Shown: in pieces, positions 1 through 8,170 of the stretch | Layout of the letters: the number at the start of each line of letters is the position of its first letter | Position numbering within the stretch: the stretch's first letter is position 1 | Source: Silicimonas sp. | GTDB lineage: Bacteria > Pseudomonadota > Alphaproteobacteria > Rhodobacterales > Rhodobacteraceae | Reading direction: 5' to 3' | DNA length: 64,000 nt | Assembly (NCBI GenBank): GCA_022820365.1 | Contig: JAJEFO010000043.1 | Span: forward strand, 1-64,000 | The notes under the pieces: model-generated | Seen by the model: only the letters and a program-made list of their open reading frames with translations | Databases searched by the model: none | Told to the model about the DNA's origin: nothing | Made by a program: the position numbers and the translations under genes

Positions 1-344
1 AAGGGCGTCTGCCGGGAAAGAGGATCAGCCGCCTCGGAATCCCGGCTTCCCGCGTTGTCTCGGAAATCCGGCAATCCGTGCACGAAACTATCCGGGAAAA
101 AACCTGCCAGACGGATCGGATTAAAGCAGAAAACTACACTGTCAACCGTTGGGGACTGAACCTTGACCTTTAATTGCGACGTGAGCATGTGTACGTCGAC
201 GAAACAATCAGTCTGGAGCGGTTGGGAGGCCCTCTGCCCACGAACGGGCAGAAATCAGGAGCTGAGAGCGCATCATTGGCAGAACCATGAGGCATTGATC
301 CGCTGGTACCTTCCGGCCGACGCAGACAAGGCGGAATCGCATAG
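1..344. other. Upstream stretch with no supported gene
   Basis: I see no convincing coding region in these bases. Short open frames here have no recognisable domain. The sequence may hold the promoter of the oxidoreductase gene that follows, but no clear -35/-10 pair stands out. Confidence 0.4.
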
Positions 345-1214
345 ATGGGAACGCACTCTGAAGCTGATCCTACGTTCCAATCCGTGTGGGCAGACCTGCG
401 CTACATCGTCGACACGGGTGTCAAACCTACGACTTATGTCTCCTCGCGGAACGCGGGCAGATCCACCCGGCGAGAGGTCAAGATGGACATCCAGCGCATG
501 GAGATCCGCGATGCCAGATTGATTGCGGAGCAGACAAGCCTTGATCGCGAAGGTTTCGAGCTCCGCGTCCAGTCGTCCGCAGTCACCGATTTCCGGGACG
601 ACGAAGAGGTCGAGCGCGTCCACTATCCCGAGATCGAGCACTTGATACTTCACGCCGCCGGAGCCGCGCGAGTCTGCGTCTTCGATCACATTAGACGATC
701 CTCGCGGGACGGAAGCGCCGGTGCCCGCGTCCCGGTATTTGCGGTTCACAACGACTACACCTCGCGGTCGGGGCCACAAAGGGTGCGCGATCTGTTTCCC
801 GGCGAGGCCGCCGAATTGCTGCAGCGACGGTTCTCGCTCATCAATGCTTGGCACCCCATTCAAGAGCCGGTGGAGGCCTTTCCGCTCGCGGTCTGCGACG
901 GGCGGACCATCCGACCGAAGGACCTTGTCGCGACGAACCTCGTGTACGAGGGCGATGACGGCGGAGCGTTTTCTCGCGCGCAGCGCTCTGACAGGGTCGG
1001 TGAGGTGTTCAATCTCGCGCACAACCCTGAACATGGGTGGTTCTACTTCCCGCGCATGGAGTGTGCTGAGATCCTGCTCTTCAAATGCTTCGATTCCGCG
1101 ATCGACGGACGGGTGCGCTTCACCGCCCACACTGCCTTCGATGACCCAAGCACCGCGGCGGACGCAGCCCCGCGCGAAAGCATCGAACTCCGTGCACTGG
1201 CGTTCTTCGAATAA
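345..1214 (+). CDS. CmcJ/NvfI-family oxidoreductase (methyltransferase/desaturase-like)
   Basis: The 289-residue product carries the conserved blocks of the CmcJ/NvfI (AsaB, GA4-desaturase-like) family: HNDYTSRSGPQRVRDL at residues 135-150, INAWHPI at 166-172, HNPEHGWFYFPRM at 226-238, LLFKCFDS at 244-251 and AHTAFDDP at 261-268. Members are linked to secondary-metabolite oxidation or methoxylation in fungi and Streptomyces; the bacterial role is mostly unknown. The ATG at 345 has a purine-rich AAGGCGGAA about 10 bases upstream. The opposite strand is also open over this span, but its product has no family motif, so the plus frame is the gene. It stands alone, about 600 bases before the XRE regulator. 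The substrate cannot be told from sequence. Confidence 0.85.
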   Translation: MGTHSEADPTFQSVWADLRYIVDTGVKPTTYVSSRNAGRSTRREVKMDIQRMEIRDARLIAEQTSLDREGFELRVQSSAVTDFRDDEEVERVHYPEIEHLILHAAGAARVCVFDHIRRSSRDGSAGARVPVFAVHNDYTSRSGPQRVRDLFPGEAAELLQRRFSLINAWHPIQEPVEAFPLAVCDGRTIRPKDLVATNLVYEGDDGGAFSRAQRSDRVGEVFNLAHNPEHGWFYFPRMECAEILLFKCFDSAIDGRVRFTAHTAFDDPSTAADAAPRESIELRALAFFE

Positions 1215-1234
1215 CGCAAGGAAGAGGCAATCCA

Positions 1235-1253
1235 TTCCGTTTCCCCAACGGAA
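1235..1253 (+). terminator. Possible transcription-end hairpin
   Basis: TTCCGTT and AACGGAA form a perfect 7-bp stem around a 5-base loop, 20 bases after the oxidoreductase stop codon. No T-run follows, so it is at best a weak or Rho-assisted terminator. Confidence 0.3.
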
Positions 1254-1788
1254 AGAAACCGCCCGTTGCGTGTAAAGCATAGCCCGCAGAATTCAGTGCG
1301 CGGGGAAAGGCAGGCAAACCTGACGGTTGTGAACCCCGCCCAAGAACTTTGACTTCGGTTGGTGCCGATCGGGGCGGATGGCGGGGACAGCGACAACTTG
1401 CTGCATTCCGGGCAGAAGGGCTGCGAGAGCTGGTCAGCGACCATGTGGGCCGGATCGCGAGTGAATGCCGCGCAGACCTCGGAAGGGGCGACGCAGGAGC
1501 CGACCCTTCTGATATCTTGGGCAATGCGGTTGCCTTAAGCGCAACTTAAGGTGATTTCTGCCATCCAGCTGCAATTCCGGCATGATACCAGGCCACGCTA
1601 GCGGAGGGGAAGCTGCACATCGCCTCTGCTGGTTGTCCTTGCAAGGTCGTCTGCGGAACTGCGGTCGCGCCTGGAACCAGGAGCATGCCGAATCTGGCAC
1701 CCGAACAGGGGCCGCGACCAGCAAAGCGGTCGGAAGTTTGGCGCGGATGGTGCGTCATGCCCGGTCCCGCTTCAATGGAAATTTGAAC

Positions 1789-1817
1789 TTGACACGTACG
1801 AATCCCGCCGCCAGAAT
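1789..1817 (+). promoter_or_regulatory. Sigma-70-type promoter of the XRE regulator, apparently leaderless
   Basis: A perfect TTGACA (1789-1794) is followed after 17 bases by CAGAAT (1812-1817, four of six matches to the -10 consensus). The predicted transcription start falls at about 1824, next to the ATG at 1825. No Shine-Dalgarno sequence precedes that ATG, which fits a leaderless mRNA. The same promoter probably drives the transporter/hydantoinase operon downstream. Confidence 0.55.
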
Positions 1818-1824
1818 TTTACCT

Positions 1825-2484
1825 ATGCTAAAAAAGAAGCCGCAAGTTCAGCCTGAGGATACGGCTCTCGAACTGGGGGAACAACTCAGGCGTTGCCGCA
1901 AGGAAGCACGGCTCACGATGCAGTACGTGGCCGACAATGCCGGCCTTTCGGTCGGGTTCATCTCGCAGGTCGAACGCGGACTGGCAGCGCCCTCGCTGTC
2001 TTCGCTGCGCTCTATCGCGCGGGTGCTGCAGCGTCCGATCTCGGAGTTTCTGGAGCAGCCTGGAAGCAGCACCGGCACGACCCGCAAGAGCCGTCGCGTC
2101 AGCTATCGTGTCGCCGACGGGTCGATTTCCTACGAACGGCTGTCGGCGAATTTCCCGGGCAGCACGCTGCGTTCGGTCATCGTGCACGAGCCGCCCGGTC
2201 ACCGGAGCGAGCCGATCAGCCACGAAGGCGAAGAGCTGTTCTACATGCTGCAGGGCGAAATCACGGTCGAGATCGAAGGCGAGCGCAAGATCCTGCGGCA
2301 GGGAGACTCGATGCATTTCGCTTCCCGCAGGAAGCACGCCACCTGGAACCACACTGACCAGACGGTTTCGATCCTCTGGAGCGGCACCATGGATGTCTTC
2401 GGCGAAGACGCCAATGAACCCATCCAAAAAGACAATACGCAAGGCACGAGCGCCAATTCTGACAGAAAGGGAGACGAAGAATGA
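1825..2484 (+). CDS. XRE-family regulator with C-terminal cupin domain
   Basis: The 219-residue product has an N-terminal helix-turn-helix (about residues 17-72, with YVADNAGLSVGFISQVERG) and a C-terminal cupin barrel (about 120-185, with SHEGEELFYMLQGE). This XRE-cupin layout is common in regulators of amino-acid and amide catabolism, where the cupin senses a small ligand. The open frame extends upstream to 1582, but the homologous part begins at the ATG at 1825, placed just after a TTGACA promoter, so I use that start. Its stop codon overlaps the start of the ABC binding protein by 4 bases (ATGA). It is therefore the first gene of the operon and likely its regulator. Whether it activates or represses cannot be told. 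Confidence 0.9.
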   Translation: MLKKKPQVQPEDTALELGEQLRRCRKEARLTMQYVADNAGLSVGFISQVERGLAAPSLSSLRSIARVLQRPISEFLEQPGSSTGTTRKSRRVSYRVADGSISYERLSANFPGSTLRSVIVHEPPGHRSEPISHEGEELFYMLQGEITVEIEGERKILRQGDSMHFASRRKHATWNHTDQTVSILWSGTMDVFGEDANEPIQKDNTQGTSANSDRKGDEE

Positions 2485-4085
2485 CACTGTGGAAGACAAC
2501 TCTGGCTGCCGGTCTGCTGGCAGCGACTGCGCTGGCAGCGACTGCGCTGGCCGCCCCCGCCATTGCCGGCGGCACACTGCGGCTCGATGAGGTTGCGGTC
2601 GGCGAACTCGACCCGGCCAAGGCGTCGGACTATGCCGACAGCATCCTGATGTTCAACGTCTACGACACGTTGGTGCTGCCGGTGCAGGGAGGTCCGGGCC
2701 ATGCACCGCACCTTGCCGAAAGCTGGGACAGCGATGGCAACTCGTTCACTTTCACGCTGAGAAGCGACGTGAAATTTCAGAGCGGCAATCCGCTGACCGC
2801 CGAAGACGTCGTCTTCTCGGTCGAGCGGATGAAGGCGCTCGGTGCCGGCCTGTCCTATCTCCTTGGCGTGGTTAAAAGCGCCGAGGCGGTCGATTCCTCG
2901 ACCGTCCGCTTCAACCTTTCCTCGTCCTATGCCCCGTTCGTGGCATCATTGGTGCGGCTGCCCATCGTCGACAAGAAGCTGGTCATGGAAAACCTCGGCG
3001 AGGGCGACGGCGAGATGAAGGACTGGGGACAGGCCTACCTGTCCGGCAACGGCGCCGGCACCGGGGCCTATCGGGTCGTCTCGCACAACCCGCAGGAAGA
3101 GACCGTCATGGAGAAGAACGGCGACTACTTCCTCGACATAGCCGAGGCGGCGCCCGACACCGTGCGCCTGCGCTACGGGCTGGAGGCGTCGACAGTGCGA
3201 ACGCTTATCGCTCGGGGCGAGCACGACATCTCGTCCCAGTGGCTGCCGCCCGAGGTGATGGGCGCGCTGGCCAAGGAAGGCGCACAGCTTTTCACCGAAA
3301 GCGGAACCGGCGCGTTCTACCTGAAGATGAACACGACCAAGCCGCCGCTGGACGACGTGAACTGCCGCAGGGCACTGAGCGCAGCCTTCGACTACCAGAC
3401 CGCGATCCGCATGATCGCGATCACCGAGGATGTCTCTGCCGGCAGTCCCTCGACGGGCGCGATTCCGGTCGGCATGTTCGGGGCCAACGACAGTTCGATG
3501 GTTCAGGCACAGGATCTCGACAAGGCACGCGAATACCTTGCGGCCTGCAGCCACGATCCGGCCGGGCTGGACATCGAGATCAGCTGGATTGCCGAAGTGC
3601 CGCTTGAGGAGCGATTCGCACTGCTCTTCCAGTCGAACCTTGCGGACATCGGCGTGAAGTCACACATCCGCAAGCTGCCTTGGGCACTCTTCGCCGAACA
3701 GGTCAGCAAGCCCGAGAACACGCCGCATATCAGTCAGCTCTTCGTGAACGCGGTGACGGGCGACCCGGACACGCTGCTCTACGGCATGTACCATTCGTCG
3801 ACTCCGGGAACCTGGCAGTCGCCGGAATACCTCAACGATGCAATCGTTGACGAGTATCTGGAAGCCGGCCGAAACGCCCCGACACCCGAAGCGCGTCAGG
3901 AAGCGTATGCGATGCTGAATGCGCGCCTGATGGAGATCGCGCCGACGATCTACAGCTACGACCGGCAGTCGGTCTTTGCCGCAAGTGACCGGGTGAATGC
4001 GCCTGCACTTTCGGATCCGGCCCACGCGTTCGGGCTCGATGGCATGGGCTTCAGTTTCCGCCTGATGGAAGTGGCCGACGACTGA
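2481..4085 (+). CDS. ABC transporter substrate-binding protein, peptide/nickel (SBP_bac_5) family
   Basis: This 534-residue periplasmic protein starts with a signal peptide (positive MTLWK, an Ala/Leu-rich core, cleavage near AIAGG at about residue 30). It has typical family-5 features such as LAESWDSDGNSFTFTLRSDV and TAEDVVFSVERM. Family members bind peptides, opines, nickel chelates or glutathione and deliver them to a DppBCDF-type permease, encoded just downstream. A 15-bp unit coding for LAATA is duplicated in tandem in the signal peptide (2517-2531 and 2532-2546). The start overlaps the regulator stop by 4 bases. Linkage to hydantoinase genes suggests a cyclic amide or a derivatised amino acid or dipeptide as ligand; this is an inference. 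Confidence 0.92.
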   Translation: MTLWKTTLAAGLLAATALAATALAAPAIAGGTLRLDEVAVGELDPAKASDYADSILMFNVYDTLVLPVQGGPGHAPHLAESWDSDGNSFTFTLRSDVKFQSGNPLTAEDVVFSVERMKALGAGLSYLLGVVKSAEAVDSSTVRFNLSSSYAPFVASLVRLPIVDKKLVMENLGEGDGEMKDWGQAYLSGNGAGTGAYRVVSHNPQEETVMEKNGDYFLDIAEAAPDTVRLRYGLEASTVRTLIARGEHDISSQWLPPEVMGALAKEGAQLFTESGTGAFYLKMNTTKPPLDDVNCRRALSAAFDYQTAIRMIAITEDVSAGSPSTGAIPVGMFGANDSSMVQAQDLDKAREYLAACSHDPAGLDIEISWIAEVPLEERFALLFQSNLADIGVKSHIRKLPWALFAEQVSKPENTPHISQLFVNAVTGDPDTLLYGMYHSSTPGTWQSPEYLNDAIVDEYLEAGRNAPTPEARQEAYAMLNARLMEIAPTIYSYDRQSVFAASDRVNAPALSDPAHAFGLDGMGFSFRLMEVADD

Positions 4086-4098
4086 ATCCATTCCCGTT

Positions 4099-4124
4099 CC
4101 GCCGGGCCCTTCGGGGCCCGGCGG
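4099..4124 (+). promoter_or_regulatory. Perfect stem-loop with UUCG tetraloop between binding protein and permease genes
   Basis: CCGCCGGGCCC and GGGCCCGGCGG form a perfect 11-bp stem closed by TTCG, 13 bases after the binding-protein stop. No T-run follows. Such hairpins after a binding-protein gene usually protect the upstream mRNA 3' end or attenuate transcription, so that binding protein exceeds permease. That role here is inferred from position. Confidence 0.7.
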
Positions 4125-4145
4125 TGACACTCCGGATCCGCGGCC

Positions 4146-5174
4146 ATGTCTGCTGTCCTTCGTCTGCTTTCGCGACGGCTCGGCATCTCCCTGATCGTGC
4201 TCGTCGGCGTTTCCATGCTGATCTTCGGCATCGCGCGGGTGATTCCCGGCGATCCGGCGCGAATCGCGCTTGGGCCGAACGCGACCGAGGAACAAGTGGC
4301 CAACCTTCGCGAGGCATTGCATCTCGACGACCCGGTCGTGGTTCAATACGGACATTTCGTGGCCGACCTTCTGCGGGGTGATCTCGGCGTTTCGCTCTAC
4401 ACCAACCGCCCGGTGACGCTGGACATCGCGCAGTTCCTGCCCGCGACGCTGGAGCTTGTGCTCTTTGCCGGCGTGCTGATGGTCGGCATCGGCCTGCCGC
4501 TTGGCATGTGGTCGGCACGCTACCGCGGGCGCTGGCCCGACCATCTGATCCGCGTTGTCTCGCTCCTTGGCGTTTCGGCGCCGAGCTTCGTCTGGGCGGT
4601 GATCCTGATGCTGCTCTTTGCATTCTTCCTGCCCATCTTTCCGATCGCAGGACGGATCACCGACAGCTTCGAGATTACGCGCGTTACCGGTTTCCTGCTG
4701 ATTGACACGCTGCTCGCCAGGAATGGCGCGGCCTTTTTCGATGCGCTCTGGCACATTTTCCTGCCTGCCTTCGCGCTGGCGGTTTCCGGCATTGGGCAGG
4801 CAGCGCGGCTGACGCGCGCGAACATGGTCGAAACCTACGACAGGCCCTATGTCGAGATGGCCCAGGCCTACGGTTTCTCGGCGAGGCGCATCGCGGCAAA
4901 ATACGCGTTCAAGCCGTCGCTGATTCCCTCGCTGACCATCATCGGGCTCGATTTCGCCGCCATGCTGGGGAATGCCTTCCTGGTCGAAGCCGTCTTCGCC
5001 TGGCCGGGCCTCAGCCGCTACGGCGTTGCCGTGATTCTCAGGAAGGACCTCAACGCGATCATCGGGACCGTGCTGATCATCTCCGCCACCTTCCTGATCG
5101 TGAACCTGATCGTCGACCTGCTGATCGCGTTCCTCAATCCGCGCATCCGTCATTCGGAGCGGGGCGCCTCATGA
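4146..5174 (+). CDS. ABC transporter permease, DppB-like
   Basis: The 342-residue inner-membrane protein begins with a hydrophobic helix (SLIVLVGVSMLIFGIARVIP), then GDPARIALGPNATEEQV, and has about six membrane helices. The cytoplasmic coupling loop reads YVEMAQAYGFSARRIAAKYA, the EAA-type contact site for the ATPase. Length and order match DppB/OppB. It follows the intergenic stem-loop and overlaps the second permease by 4 bases (5171-5174). It should form the heterodimeric channel with that protein. Confidence 0.92.
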   Translation: MSAVLRLLSRRLGISLIVLVGVSMLIFGIARVIPGDPARIALGPNATEEQVANLREALHLDDPVVVQYGHFVADLLRGDLGVSLYTNRPVTLDIAQFLPATLELVLFAGVLMVGIGLPLGMWSARYRGRWPDHLIRVVSLLGVSAPSFVWAVILMLLFAFFLPIFPIAGRITDSFEITRVTGFLLIDTLLARNGAAFFDALWHIFLPAFALAVSGIGQAARLTRANMVETYDRPYVEMAQAYGFSARRIAAKYAFKPSLIPSLTIIGLDFAAMLGNAFLVEAVFAWPGLSRYGVAVILRKDLNAIIGTVLIISATFLIVNLIVDLLIAFLNPRIRHSERGAS

Positions 5175-6004
5175 GACGCACGGTCATCATCCTGCGTCGC
5201 AACCCGCTTTCGCTGCTCGGCGCCGTCCTGGTGGCAGCGGTCGTGCTTTCGGCAGTTCTGGCAGACTACATTGCGCCCTTTCCCGAGCATCGGGGGTCCG
5301 TGGTCGATTTCGTCTACTTCAACCAGGGCCCCACGGCTCGAAACCTCATGGGCACCGATCTCGTGGGCCGCGACCTCTTCAGCCGGATTCTCTACGCCTT
5401 TCGCATCTCGCTGATCCTCGGTGTGGTGGTGCTGGCCATCGCTCCGCCGATCGGCACGCTGGTCGGGCTCTTCGCCGGCTACCTTGGCGGCCGTACCGAG
5501 TTCGTGCTCATGCGCCTGACGGATGTCTTCCTGTCGATTCCGCCGCTGGTGCTGGCGATCGCCATGATGGGCGTGCTTGAGCCGACGCTCATGAATGCCA
5601 TGCTGGCGGTCACGGCGATGTGGTGGCCCTGGTACGCGCGGCTCGTCTACAACATTGCACGCTCCGAGCGCGAAGAGGGCTACGTTCTTGCCGCGGAGGT
5701 CATCGGCGCCTCGACGCTGCACATCACGCTCAGGGAAATCCTGCCGAACTGCCTGCCCGCCATCATCACCAAGATGACGCTCGATATGGGTTTCGTCATC
5801 ATAATCGCCTCGTCGCTGTCGTTCCTCGGTCTGGGCGTGCAGCCGCCAACGCCCGATCTCGGCAGCATGGTGGCCGAAGGCGCGCGCTACCTGCCGGACA
5901 GCTGGTGGCTGACTGTGTTCCCGGGCCTCGCGATCCTGATTGCAGTCTTCGGCTTCAACCTGATCGGCGATGCGCTGCGTGAAATCCTGGGGGCGGATCA
6001 GTGA
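5171..6004 (+). CDS. ABC transporter permease, DppC-like
   Basis: This 277-residue membrane protein has the DppC/OppC layout: an N-terminal helix, a short periplasmic segment ending in GTDLVGRDLFSRILYAFR, then five more helices. Its EAA-like loop is GYVLAAEVIGASTLHITLRE. It overlaps the preceding permease (ATGA) and the following ATPase gene by 4 bases each, so the set is translationally coupled. It is the partner of the DppB-like subunit. Confidence 0.92.
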   Translation: MRRTVIILRRNPLSLLGAVLVAAVVLSAVLADYIAPFPEHRGSVVDFVYFNQGPTARNLMGTDLVGRDLFSRILYAFRISLILGVVVLAIAPPIGTLVGLFAGYLGGRTEFVLMRLTDVFLSIPPLVLAIAMMGVLEPTLMNAMLAVTAMWWPWYARLVYNIARSEREEGYVLAAEVIGASTLHITLREILPNCLPAIITKMTLDMGFVIIIASSLSFLGLGVQPPTPDLGSMVAEGARYLPDSWWLTVFPGLAILIAVFGFNLIGDALREILGADQ

Positions 6005-6873
6005 GCGAAGTTCTGGCAATCCGCGACCTTTTCCTGCGCTTTCGGGGCTATTCCGGAGTGTCCGAAGTGCTGCACGGCATTTCGCTCGACATCCGTGCCG
6101 GCGAACGGGTGGCACTGGTCGGCGAGAGCGGGTCGGGCAAGTCCGTGACCGCGCGGATCGTGCTCGGACTCCTGCAGGAATTGCCGTCTGCGCAGGTCGA
6201 AGGCGGGCTCTTCTTCGAAGGCGAGGATCTGAACGGGCTGAGCCGCCGCCAGTGGCAAGCGCTCCGCGGCACGTCGATCTCGATGATCTTCCAGGACCCG
6301 ACCTCGTCGCTGAACCCGGTCTTCACCATAGGAACCCAGTTCGCCGAGGTGCTGCGCCGACGCGACCCGAAACTCTCGCGCGAGGCTGCTGACGAGCGGG
6401 CGAGCACGCTCCTGCAGTCGGTCTCGATCCACGACCACGCCCGGGTGCTCGGCGCGTATCCGTTCCAGCTCTCTGGCGGCATGAACCAGCGGGTTGTCAT
6501 CGCCATGGCACTGGCCAATCACCCGTCGCTGCTGATTGCCGACGAACCCGGAACGGCGCTCGACGTGACCGTGCAGGCGCAGACGCTGAAGCTGATGCAC
6601 GAACTGGTCGAGCAAAGCGGCACCGCGGTCTTCTTCATTTCGCACAACCTGGGGGTTGTCCGGGAGTTTGCCGACCGGGTCTTCGTGATCTATCGCGGGC
6701 GCATCGTCGAACAGGGCCCCACCCCGGCGATCTTCGAAAACCCTGGTCATGCCTATACCCGCGCATTGATGGCGGCAGTGCCGCGCATCACCGGTGGCGG
6801 CCTTCCGGACCTCAACGACAGCGAAGCGGCTTTCCTCGAACCGATGGTGGTGCATGAAGGAGGCGACGCATGA
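6001..6873 (+). CDS. ABC transporter ATP-binding protein, DppD-like
   Basis: This 290-residue ATPase starts at a GTG overlapping the permease stop. Walker A GESGSGKS lies at residues 41-48, the signature LSGGMNQR at about 157-164 and Walker B LLIADEP just after, followed by an H-loop (FFISHNLGVV). The C-terminal part has the oligopeptide-transporter extension (HAYTRALMAAVP). It energises import together with the DppF-like ATPase. The signature has Met where Gln is usual, a common DppD variant. Confidence 0.92.
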   Translation: MSEVLAIRDLFLRFRGYSGVSEVLHGISLDIRAGERVALVGESGSGKSVTARIVLGLLQELPSAQVEGGLFFEGEDLNGLSRRQWQALRGTSISMIFQDPTSSLNPVFTIGTQFAEVLRRRDPKLSREAADERASTLLQSVSIHDHARVLGAYPFQLSGGMNQRVVIAMALANHPSLLIADEPGTALDVTVQAQTLKLMHELVEQSGTAVFFISHNLGVVREFADRVFVIYRGRIVEQGPTPAIFENPGHAYTRALMAAVPRITGGGLPDLNDSEAAFLEPMVVHEGGDA

Positions 6874-7676
6874 CTCCGCTTCTTTCGCTCAGGCATGTCA
6901 GCAAGACCTTCGGTACGGGCCCCCGCGCCGTGCATGCCGTGCGCGATGTAAGTTTCGATGTGACACAGGGCGAATGCCTGGCCGTGGTGGGCGAGAGCGG
7001 GTCGGGAAAGACCACGCTCGCCAACATGATTCTCGGCGTCTTCGGCCAGTCTTCGGGCGAGATCTGGTTCGACGGCAAGGGTCTGCCCACCCGGCGCACG
7101 CTCGAACATCGCAGCGCGATCCAGCTGGTCCAGCAGAACCCTCTGTCGTCGCTGAACCCCAAGCGGTCCGTAGGGGCATCAATCCGGCTCGGTCTCGATG
7201 TCTTCGGCATCGGCACGCGTTCGGACCGCTGGCGCCTGGTCGAGAATTCGCTGGAAGAGGTCGGCCTGCCGGGGGACTTCCGGCGGCGCCCGCCGGCGGC
7301 CCTGTCGGGTGGCCAGTGCCAGCGCGTTGCCATCGCGCGCGCACTCGCCTGCCAGTCCCGGCTGGTGATCCTCGACGAGCCGACTTCGGCGCTCGATGTT
7401 CTTGTGCAGGCGCGCGTGCTGCGCCTCCTGGAGGACCTGAGGCGCGTGAAGGGCCTCAGCTACGTCTTCATCACGCATGACCTCTCCGTCGTGCGCAACG
7501 TGGCTGACCGCGTTGCCGTGTTCCGCGCCGGGGAACTGGTCGAGTGCGCACAGACGAGGGCGATCTTCGAAGACCCGCAAATGGACTATACGCGCCAGTT
7601 GATCGGCGCGGTACCGGTGATTGCAGATGAAGAACTGAAGTTGAGAGAGTCGCTGTCCGGAGGATTGCCCGCATGA
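6870..7676 (+). CDS. ABC transporter ATP-binding protein, DppF-like
   Basis: This 268-residue ATPase has Walker A GESGSGKTT at residues 41-49, a Q-loop with IQLVQQNPLSSLNPK, signature LSGGQCQRVAIARAL, Walker B LVILDEPTSALD and an H-loop ITHDLSVV. It overlaps both neighbours by 4 bases. It completes the five-gene transporter (binding protein, two permeases, two ATPases). Confidence 0.92.
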   Translation: MTPLLSLRHVSKTFGTGPRAVHAVRDVSFDVTQGECLAVVGESGSGKTTLANMILGVFGQSSGEIWFDGKGLPTRRTLEHRSAIQLVQQNPLSSLNPKRSVGASIRLGLDVFGIGTRSDRWRLVENSLEEVGLPGDFRRRPPAALSGGQCQRVAIARALACQSRLVILDEPTSALDVLVQARVLRLLEDLRRVKGLSYVFITHDLSVVRNVADRVAVFRAGELVECAQTRAIFEDPQMDYTRQLIGAVPVIADEELKLRESLSGGLPA

Positions 7677-8170
7677 TGGAGATCGCCGAAGCCGTTGAAG
7701 TCACACAAGACCAGCCGGGCACGACCTATCGGGCACTGGAGCGACAGGTCGACCGGACGATCGGCGTCAAGCTCTTCACGCTGATGGAGATCGATCATGA
7801 TCGAGATGTCGCCTGGCGGAGCTACACCAACATGCCGGACGCCTATCCGCTGCAGGGGAAAAAGCCGCGCATGCAAAACCGCTGGTCCGAATTCGTGGTC
7901 GACCGGCATGAGACATTCGTCGCCAACTGCTTCGAAGAGATCGCGGAAGTCTTTGCGGACCACGCGCTCATCCGTTCACTCGGATGCGAAAGCTGCCTGA
8001 ACCTGCCCGTCGTGATACGAGGCAGGCTGCGCGGCACGTTGAACTGCCTGCACGAGGCGGGACATTACACGCCCGACCGCGTTGCAGCGGCACAATCGCT
8101 GAAACCCGCCGGGGCCCTGGCCTTCCTGATGGCGGAAAGCACCCGAAGAGAAGGAGGCGCCAATGGGTAG
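7673..8170 (+). CDS. GAF-domain protein
   Basis: The 165-residue soluble protein is essentially one GAF domain (LFTLMEIDHDRD, then a central strand-helix set ending LNLPVVIRGRLRGTLNCLHE). GAF domains bind small molecules such as cyclic nucleotides, formate or amino-acid derivatives. It has no output domain. It overlaps the DppF-like ATPase by 4 bases and HyuA by 8 bases, so it is made with both. It may be a ligand sensor or a small chaperone of the hydantoinase; neither is proven. Confidence 0.8.
   Translation: MMEIAEAVEVTQDQPGTTYRALERQVDRTIGVKLFTLMEIDHDRDVAWRSYTNMPDAYPLQGKKPRMQNRWSEFVVDRHETFVANCFEEIAEVFADHALIRSLGCESCLNLPVVIRGRLRGTLNCLHEAGHYTPDRVAAAQSLKPAGALAFLMAESTRREGGANG

Larger units (their letters stand above)
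1215..1824. other. Intergenic region between oxidoreductase and XRE regulator
   Basis: No gene is supported here; a 66-codon open frame at 1349-1549 has no recognisable feature. The stretch holds a small hairpin at 1235-1253 and, at its end, the promoter of the XRE regulator at 1789-1817. Confidence 0.4.

Noticed and set aside
273-1280. 335-codon open frame on the minus strand over the oxidoreductase
   Set aside because: No motif, and the plus frame has clear CmcJ/NvfI blocks; it is an antisense shadow of GC-rich coding DNA.
3660-5153. 497-codon minus-strand frame over the permease genes
   Set aside because: Charged, low-complexity text with many Asp/His/Arg, the typical complement of membrane-protein codons; no domain.
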